9,060 nt of DNA from Phycisphaerae bacterium (GTDB lineage Bacteria; Chloroflexota; Anaerolineae; 4572-78; J111), in NCBI GenBank assembly GCA_028285035.1, contig JANQQF010000034.1:1-9060 (forward strand). Direction: 5' to 3'. Below are positions 6,391 through 9,060 of the stretch, in pieces. The position numbers were made by a program, and so were the translations under genes. The number at the start of each line of letters is the position of its first letter. The stretch's first letter is position 1. Under the pieces are notes generated by a model, which was not told the DNA's origin, did not search any database, and was given only the letters and a program-made list of their open reading frames with translations.

Positions 6391-7590
6391 TTATGATCCT
6401 TCCAAGACACTTTGACCATGCTCAGTGGGTCCGACTGAAAAAAGGTCGGCCACGGTTGCTCCAACATCTGCCAATGTAGCTCGGACGCCAAGATTTCTGG
6501 ATGGATGTTGGGGTCTGTATAACAAAAAGGGTGTTCGCTCACGGGTATGATTGCTATGACCGATCATGGGGTCATTTCCATGATCTCCAGTGATGATCAA
6601 CACGTCATCAGGCCGACATCGTTCCATTAACTGCTCGATACCTTGATCAACTAAGGTGAGTAGCTGTCCCCAACGGTCTGGATTTTGTTCGTGTCCAGCC
6701 AAATCGGTCTCCTGCACATTGGCCACGACCAAACCGGTATCCATTCCAGCTAATACCTCATAGATCAACCTAAAAACCTGCTTTGTATCAACCATCGGCA
6801 ATTGATTACTGCCAGGACAGGTCACAACATCAGCGGCCTTACCAATTAAAGCGACAGGAAAGCCAGCCTGCTTGACCAAACTTGGCGCCTGAGACTCAAT
6901 CCGAATCCCCTTGCCAAGATGTCGGACCTGATACCATTTGTCATAAACTCCCAAAGCTGGGGTATCAATTCCGACTGCCCCTGCGTGTCGTTTGAGATGA
7001 TGACACATATCCTCGATGGTGTATCCACGACCGCCTACAACGATTACTCGTGCCACATCAACGATACCCCGCACAACCTGCCCAATGTCGGTCAATGCCT
7101 CCAGTGTGATATCATCCAAGTTTGCCGTCACATTGATATTCAGGCCAGGGTCAGTCTCCATATTGTCATGCACGAGGGCAACATCATTGACAAGTAGACA
7201 ACTTGCATCAGGGAGAAACCTGTCAACCTGATACATCCGAGCTTTCAATGCTTTACAAACCTGTTCCCCAATCTCGCTCATCAACTGATTACGAGGTGGT
7301 TGAGGAATCGTGCCCATCAATTCTTGATGCCCCATATATGTGTCGGCTCCTGAATGGCATAAATTGCACAAACCGTAGGCAGCAGTAGCCTTGGGACCGA
7401 CAGCCTTAAGGCCAGGAGTTTGGGCTAAATTACCCAGCCCAAGACGCTGTAAATTGGGTAAATCTAGTCCCTCCACAGTTTGAGCAACATGCAACAAGGT
7501 GTGACTGCCTTGATCTTGAGGGCGAGTCTGGGTGACATCAAGCATTTCTCCCATTCCCAGCCCATCTATAATTAAGACAATAACACGCAT
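6391..7590 (-). CDS. yhfW: YhfW-like phosphopentomutase-related metalloenzyme
   Basis: 399 residues of the alkaline phosphatase / phosphopentomutase superfamily. The start is ATG 7588-7590 with AAGGA about seven bases upstream. Metal and catalytic positions of phosphopentomutase (DeoB) are retained: Asp9 in IIDGLG, Thr84 in SGADTYMGH at the place of the phosphorylated Thr85 of Bacillus cereus DeoB, Asp296 and His300 in ETDLAGH, Asp336 and His337 in TGDHGND, and His348 in SNHTRE. The cap region, about residues 100-215, differs from DeoB, in line with a different substrate. The likely activity is moving a phosphate group on a sugar-phosphate or sugar-like compound in the cytoplasm; this is inferred from the fold. 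DeoB itself is less likely because of the HSGADTYMGHQE motif and the surrounding operon. It lies 36 bases after yhfZ and abuts php. Confidence 0.92.
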   Translation of the reverse strand: MRVIVLIIDGLGMGEMLDVTQTRPQDQGSHTLLHVAQTVEGLDLPNLQRLGLGNLAQTPGLKAVGPKATAAYGLCNLCHSGADTYMGHQELMGTIPQPPRNQLMSEIGEQVCKALKARMYQVDRFLPDASCLLVNDVALVHDNMETDPGLNINVTANLDDITLEALTDIGQVVRGIVDVARVIVVGGRGYTIEDMCHHLKRHAGAVGIDTPALGVYDKWYQVRHLGKGIRIESQAPSLVKQAGFPVALIGKAADVVTCPGSNQLPMVDTKQVFRLIYEVLAGMDTGLVVANVQETDLAGHEQNPDRWGQLLTLVDQGIEQLMERCRPDDVLIITGDHGNDPMIGHSNHTRERTPFLLYRPQHPSRNLGVRATLADVGATVADLFSVGPTEHGQSVLEGS

Positions 7591-7626
7591 CGGGTTTCCT
7601 TATGGTTCACTATTCAAGCCTCAAGC

Positions 7627-8568
7627 CTAATACGAAGGAAGCCGTTTTCGGGCCACAACATCTGTCTGGACTGCCAGAAATGCCTCAATATCAAGTACAG
7701 CCTCTAATAGATTAACCAGTTCCCACTGCTCCTGGCTGACCACAATCACGGCTTCAGAATAGATATCATAGAGATCACCAAAGCCCGCTTCCTGAGCGGA
7801 TACAATTTTAAACTCAGGGGCAGGGCGTAGGGTAAAGTCGTCAATATTCCATACAGTTGCATCAATTTGCCCAGTATCGAGCGCTGACCGAATCTGCATA
7901 TATCCAATATCGACAAATTCGACATCTAGGTCTTTACAAGCCCCATGAACCAAGGCTAAATGGTCAATCGATTGATTATCCACCCCAACGCGCATTCCCG
8001 ATTGAATTGTGGAAAATGAGGCGTCCCGAAAAACCAGGACATGATTTTTTATCCAAGTCCCTGGGCCCAAAGCTTTGGCCAGGGTCACATTACTCCCTTC
8101 CTCCTCCATCTTATCGAAGGCTAACCGTGAGATAACAGCAAAGTCACATCGTTCGTGCCCCATAGCTTCAAGACGATTCAGAGAGCCACGGACAAAGGTT
8201 AAATTGAGAGACACGGTTGCCCGCTGGAAAACTTCATGCAATCCCGTAGCCAACCCTTCATACAGGGGTGAATAGGGCAACGGCATGGAGCCAACAACGG
8301 GCCCTCGAACAGTAAATTGCCATAACCCAGGGTAATCTATCTCCTGAATATAGCTCCCCCATCGACCTCGCGCTTCAACCTTGACCACATTCGCATTAAA
8401 TAGTTGTTGCAAGGCGGCCTGAACCGTGCCTGCTCCAACACCATACTTTCGAGCATAGTCTTGAGCTCTAGCAATCTGGTCCCCAGGTTGGTACTGTAAC
8501 AGATCCCACGCCAATTGGGTGGTAACCAAGCCTTGTTTCGAAAATAAAGAAGAATACATAGAATCCAT
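7627..8568 (-). CDS. yhfZ: YhfZ-like transcriptional regulator (HTH plus periplasmic-binding-protein-like sensor)
   Basis: 313 residues, first gene of the operon. ATG 8566-8568 is preferred over the in-frame ATG at codon 4 because AAAGGA (8577-8582) lies eight bases upstream of it. Residues about 30-75 form a winged helix-turn-helix of the YhfZ/GntR-like type: RAQDYARKYGVGAGTVQAALQQL, then VVKVEARGRWGSYI as the wing. Residues about 80-305 resemble the YhfZ C-terminal domain, a type 2 periplasmic-binding-protein-like fold that probably binds an effector in the cytoplasm (FTVRGPVVGSMPLPYSPLYEGLATGL, then CDFAVISRLA, then MRVGVDNQSIDHLAL). Its position beside a strong promoter with a perfect palindrome points to autoregulation of the operon. 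Whether it represses or activates, and its ligand, cannot be seen. Confidence 0.9.
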   Translation of the reverse strand: MDSMYSSLFSKQGLVTTQLAWDLLQYQPGDQIARAQDYARKYGVGAGTVQAALQQLFNANVVKVEARGRWGSYIQEIDYPGLWQFTVRGPVVGSMPLPYSPLYEGLATGLHEVFQRATVSLNLTFVRGSLNRLEAMGHERCDFAVISRLAFDKMEEEGSNVTLAKALGPGTWIKNHVLVFRDASFSTIQSGMRVGVDNQSIDHLALVHGACKDLDVEFVDIGYMQIRSALDTGQIDATVWNIDDFTLRPAPEFKIVSAQEAGFGDLYDIYSEAVIVVSQEQWELVNLLEAVLDIEAFLAVQTDVVARKRLPSY

Positions 8569-8577
8569 TGAAATTTT

Positions 8578-8617
8578 CCTTTGTTCAATATTCAGAATTC
8601 TGAATATTGAACAAAGG
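8578..8617. promoter_or_regulatory. Perfect 40-base palindrome: probable operator, possible 5' mRNA hairpin
   Basis: Every base from 8578 to 8597 pairs with 8598 to 8617. The left arm, read on the plus strand, is CCTTTGTTCAATATTCAGAA, the centre is GAATTC and there is no spacer. The match ends at 8577/8618. Each arm holds an AATATT core (8587-8592 and 8603-8608), with core centres 16 bases apart, so it could bind two dimers or one large dimer. It starts one base past the -10 box, covers the predicted start site and includes the AAAGG of the yhfZ ribosome site. YhfZ is the obvious candidate to bind. As RNA, the inner 30 bases (8583-8612) would fold into a hairpin just before the ribosome site. 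Confidence 0.85.
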
Positions 8618-8618
8618 C

Positions 8619-8647
8619 ATTCTAAATCAATTTGAAGAGCGTGTCAA
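8619..8647 (-). promoter_or_regulatory. Sigma-70-type promoter of the yhf operon
   Basis: On the minus strand, TTGACA at 8642-8647 (perfect -35) and TAGAAT at 8619-8624 (5 of 6 for -10) are separated by 17 bases. The expected start is G at 8612, about 44 bases before the yhfZ ATG. The palindrome 8578-8617 covers the start site, so a bound protein would block initiation or early elongation. The region further upstream, 8648-8780, is AT-rich and holds no gene that I can support. Confidence 0.82.
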
Positions 8648-8780
8648 ATAACACTTTTTGTTCGTATCCGCCCTTACAACATAAGCAGAGCTATGAAGGT
8701 TTATATTAGCTTAATCTGGTAAAGCTCTTAGACTATATATCACCGCAAAATCAACAATATTCCCCTAACCGTCTCCCACG

Positions 8781-9060
8781 ACAGGTATTTATCAGCGCGT
8801 AACAAAGTTTTTGGTTGTGACAAACAACTATGTCATCGAGGGCGCTCGCAACCTAAATGTGTCTACGCCCAAGGTGGCTCAGCCCCAGCCCGATTGGTCG
8901 GCAGTGCCCCTGATTTTGATCTGGCGGTCCTGAAAGTCGATGGTCCCGTACCCGCTGTCGTCCAGTGGGGTGACTCTGGGGAATTACCTTTGGGCGCAAA
9001 CGTGATTGCCATCGGTTCAGCCTTGGGTCGCTATCAAAACACCGTCACGGCGGGCATCTT
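8781..9060 (+). pseudogene. Decayed HtrA/DegP-type serine protease fragment, runs off window edge
   Basis: The frame from 8817 reads VTNNYVIEGARNLNV, like the VTNNHVIEGA catalytic-His motif of HtrA/trypsin-like proteases, but the His codon is TAT (Tyr) at 8829-8831. Homology then moves to another frame from 8861: VYAQGGSAPARLVGSAPDFDLAVLKV, with the catalytic Asp in DFDLAVLK, then WGDSGELPLGANVIAIGSALGRYQNTVTAGI to the edge. Restoring one base near 8859-8860 rejoins the two as RNLNVVYAQGG. Staying in the first frame gives a stop at 8931-8933. Upstream of 8817 the expected G-S-G-F-I-I-S-A region is only faintly visible (8784-8800) and seems to contain further frame changes, and no start codon, signal peptide or ribosome site is found. 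The catalytic Ser region would lie beyond the window. The 5' boundary is approximate. A sequencing error could explain the frameshift but not the Tyr and the missing start together. Confidence 0.75.

Noticed and set aside
8687..8728. Inverted repeat AGAGCT (8687-8692) and AGCTCT (8723-8728) upstream of the operon promoter
   Set aside because: Six-base arms with a 30-base spacer are expected by chance in AT-rich DNA.
8711..8739. Possible rightward promoter (TTAATC, 17 bases, TATATA) facing the protease remnant
   Set aside because: The spacing is right but both boxes match consensus poorly in an AT-rich stretch, and the downstream gene is decayed and has no start.
1..9060. CRISPR array, tRNA, rRNA, insertion sequence or phage genes
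   Set aside because: No spaced direct repeats, no tRNA- or rRNA-like sequence and no transposase or integrase coding was seen on either strand.

Overview
The window is dominated by one long leftward (minus-strand) operon that resembles the poorly characterised yhf operon of Escherichia coli. Reading in the direction of transcription from about 8612 down to 1, the genes are yhfZ, yhfW, php (yhfV), a PRD protein like yhfY, yhfU, yhfT, yhfS, yhfX and then the first 285 codons of an ABC-transporter substrate-binding lipoprotein that runs off the left edge. Gaps between the eight yhf genes range from a 4-base overlap to 36 bases, so they are very likely one transcript. The lipoprotein gene follows after 106 bases with no visible terminator.

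The operon is preceded by a near-consensus promoter (TTGACA, 17-base spacer, TAGAAT at 8619-8647). Touching its -10 box is a perfect 40-base palindrome (8578-8617) that covers the predicted start site and the ribosome binding site of yhfZ. Since yhfZ encodes a DNA-binding regulator and is the first gene, the simplest reading is autoregulation at this site. A hairpin at the 5' end of the mRNA is a second possibility.

The gene products suggest a small-molecule uptake and metabolism system. There are two PLP enzymes of different folds (YhfS aminotransferase-like, YhfX alanine-racemase-like), a phosphotriesterase-like metal hydrolase (Php), a phosphopentomutase-like metalloenzyme (YhfW), a multi-pass membrane protein (YhfT), a small conserved protein (YhfU), a PTS-regulation-domain protein and a ligand-sensing regulator (YhfZ). 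The substrate is not known. Gene order differs from E. coli, and the ABC binding protein is an addition relative to it.

Right of the promoter, on the plus strand, lies a decayed fragment of an HtrA/DegP-type serine protease, with a 1-base deletion and the catalytic His replaced by Tyr. It runs off the right edge.

The organism is not an enterobacterium, judging by gene order, sequence divergence and neighbours. The lipoprotein with a long Glu/Ala/Ser linker, the roughly 50% GC content and the style of the HtrA fragment would fit Chloroflexota, but this is a low-confidence guess.
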